From the NCBI GenBank assembly GCA_964019135.1, contig OZ025248.1, positions 33,659,670 through 33,723,669 of the forward strand: a stretch of 64,000 nt of DNA. Reading direction: 5' to 3'. The translations under genes and the position numbers were made by a program. This document shows, piece after piece, positions 61,963 to 64,000 of the stretch. The first letter of the stretch is position 1. Each line of letters begins with the position of its first letter. The DNA comes from Arenicola marina (lineage: Eukaryota > Annelida > Polychaeta > Arenicolidae). The notes under the pieces are model-generated. The model did not search any database. It saw only the letters and a list, made by a program, of their open reading frames with translations, and was not told the DNA's origin.

Positions 61963-62335
61963 ATTTCACCATGGTGATGGCAAAGGAGAACAAGCATTTC
62001 ACCATGGTGATGGTGAGGGAAACAGGCATTTCACCATGGAGATGGCGAGGGAAACAGGCATTTCACCATGGTGATGGCGAGGGAAACAGGCATTTCAACG
62101 TGGTGATGGCGAGGGAAACAGGCATTTCAACGTGGTGATGGCGAGGAGAACAAGCATTTCACCATGGTGATGGTGAGGGAAACAGGCATTTCACCATGGA
62201 GATGGCGAGGGAAACAGGCATTTCACCATGGTGATGGCGAGGGAAACAGGCATTTCAACGTGGTGATGGCGAGGAGAACCGGCATTTCACCATGGTGATG
62301 ACAAAGGAGAACAAGCATTTCACCATGGTAATGAT
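61963..62335 (+). repeat. 32-bp minisatellite centred on the palindrome caccatggtg
   Basis: About eleven copies of catttcaccatggtgatggc plus gagggaaacagg, with variants caacgtggtg and caccatggag. A block of five units appears to be repeated. Confidence 0.95.
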
Positions 62336-62339
62336 GGGG

Positions 62340-63465
62340 GAAACTATATTTTCAAACTATATTTTTTATTGTTTTGGGCTCATAAACTGTTTTCACCCTC
62401 CTATGTAATACATTACTATATACTGGACCCATGTCGACAGGACAAACCTACGTAACGAGTTTGCCGTGTCATTTTGCCCCTTTTTAGCCAAAGTATGCGA
62501 ATTAAATGTTTTCTCATGGAAAGGCCTTTTTGGCCAAGCAAAAGGAAGAGGAAGGGGCACTGACCCGCCCCCTGGGAATTTAAAAGCATGCTGCATGCTA
62601 CGGGGGAACACATTCCCCACAGTGTGCCCCCCCCCCACCCGCCGCCCACCCTCAACCCTGGGGTCTCTGTATTTGACAACTGGGGCGGACAGTACGTACG
62701 TAGGCCCGGAGCCAGGCAGGCAGTTAGTCAGGCAGTCCGTGGCGTGCTGCCCGCCGACTCCGAGTAGTTTAGAAGAGTGATGAGTTCCCGTTCCTGGCGC
62801 CCTGATCAAGCATTCAGACCATCGCCTTCCTCGGCCACCCAGCGACCCTGACGCCAAATTAAGCGTACGATATTGGTCGTCTTGCGTGAGTCTCCAGCGT
62901 GCGGTCCGGCCGTTGACGATGGAGGAGTGGGGGGGTGGGGGTGAGCTATGGAGCCGCTGGGGGCTAGACAGCCCTGCCCCCCCACCCTCCAAAAGCCTAG
63001 CCCCGTCAGGGGAATGGGCCGGACAGCCTGATACTATCGCTCTTCTCTGTCGCAGGCCATGTTTTTTGCCCTTTTAAAGACACGTCCTTAAATGGCTTTA
63101 ATAGACTCGAGATGCGGTCACGTGGGTTCGCTGTATTAGGCCCCGCTATCCCGCCGAGGGAGGTCGACTTTTATGCCCAGCAATTCCCTCCCCCGTCCGA
63201 TTCCGCCTCGATAACATTTGTGTAAATCTTGGCAGTGAATCAGAGGTCATTTGTTTCCTTCGTTGTGCAGTGAGGTTTGTTTTAAATTGTTCCATTAGTA
63301 TTGTTTTCGTGTTTTTTGTTTCGTTTTTATTTCGTTTGAAGCAGAGGACGTTGTGGGAATTTTGGAAGCATTAAACGGCTACAAGAAGCATGTGTCGTAC
63401 TGTACAGTAGTGATCTGAGTCGTGTAACACACTAGGTGTGTGGAACGTTAGGTGTAGCATAGATA
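62340..63465. other. Unassigned sequence
   Basis: No supported gene; C and G tracts near 62628 and 62930. Confidence 0.5.
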
Positions 63466-63471
63466 TGGGGT

Positions 63472-63905
63472 GTAGAACACATGTTGAACATTGAATGTAG
63501 AACACAACATGTTGAACATTGAATGTAGAACACAACATGTTGAACATTGAATGTAGAACACAACATGTTGAACATTGAATGTAGAACACAACATGTTGAA
63601 CATTGAATGTAGAACACAACATGTTGAACATTGAATGTAGAACACAACATGTGAAACATTGGTTGTGGAACACAACATGTTGAACAATGAATGTAGAACA
63701 CAACATGTTGAACATTGAATGTAGAACACAACATGTTGAGCCTTGAATGTAGAACACAACATGTGATATATTGGCTGTAGAACACAACATGTTGAACAAT
63801 GAATGTAGAACACAACATGTTGAACAATGAATGTAGAACACAACATGTTGAACATTGAATGTAGAACACAAACATGTGAAACACGGAGTAGAAAACAACA
63901 TGTGG
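63472..63905 (+). repeat. 28-bp minisatellite (gttgaacattgaatgtagaa)
   Basis: About fifteen copies of gttgaacattgaatgtagaa plus cacaacat. Long frames on the minus strand (FNVQHVVFYIQ-type) are periodicity artefacts because 28 bp cycles all three frames without a stop. Confidence 0.95.
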
Positions 63906-64000
63906 GACATTGTAAAACACTGGGCAGGCCTATAGAATTTGGGATGATGTAGAACCTTGGGTTTAAAACGCTAGATTACAGAGCTGGGTATAGAACAGAG

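Noticed and set aside
535..63905. CRISPR arrays
   Set aside because: Repeats are directly adjacent without unique spacers, and the DNA is eukaryotic.
63371..63920. Overlapping long frames on the minus strand (QHVVFYIQCSTCCVLHS)
   Set aside because: The 28-bp unit lacks stops on this strand, so all three frames stay open. There is no gene evidence.
59338..64000. Search for the GATA zinc-finger exons
   Set aside because: No CxNC...CNAC-type coding was seen on the minus strand; they are probably outside the window.

Overview
This is animal (metazoan) nuclear DNA, most likely from a marine invertebrate. The signs are spliced genes with GT-AG introns, tRNA-derived SINEs, a decayed non-LTR retrotransposon, MITE-like inverted-repeat elements and one 200-N assembly gap. 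The species cannot be fixed from the sequence. There are no bacterial-style genes.

Only two genes can be supported. At the left end (about 1634-9494, + strand) eight exons encode a protein with two C2 domains of the synaptotagmin type. All visible exons join in frame, and its 5' and 3' limits are uncertain. At the right end (59337 down to 58819, - strand) lies the last coding exon of a GATA transcription factor of the GATA1/2/3 class. It starts at the conserved basic tail behind the C-terminal zinc finger. Its upstream exons, including the zinc fingers, were not found and probably lie beyond position 64000. The two genes converge on about 45 kb with no recognisable gene.

The rest is an unusually dense set of minisatellites (more than 20 unrelated arrays with units of about 12-51 bp), dozens of long poly-G and poly-C tracts, three copies of one tRNA-derived SINE, a pair of foldback elements and a TIR element.

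The most notable observation is that four of the large arrays sit on gene-structure boundaries. In the C2 gene, array A (2871-4870) repeats the exon 3 / intron junction, array B (5050-7020) repeats the exon 4 end with its strong GTAAGG donor, and array C (8105-8925) repeats the 3' splice acceptor with the start of exon 7. In the GATA gene, the array at 55650-58868 repeats the last 15 codons plus the TGA stop codon through a roughly 3.6 kb inferred 3'UTR. One inverted unit of that array also lies inside a foldback element at 54778-54825. Arrays seeded on splice sites and on a stop codon, in two neighbouring genes, are the main candidate for something undescribed here.
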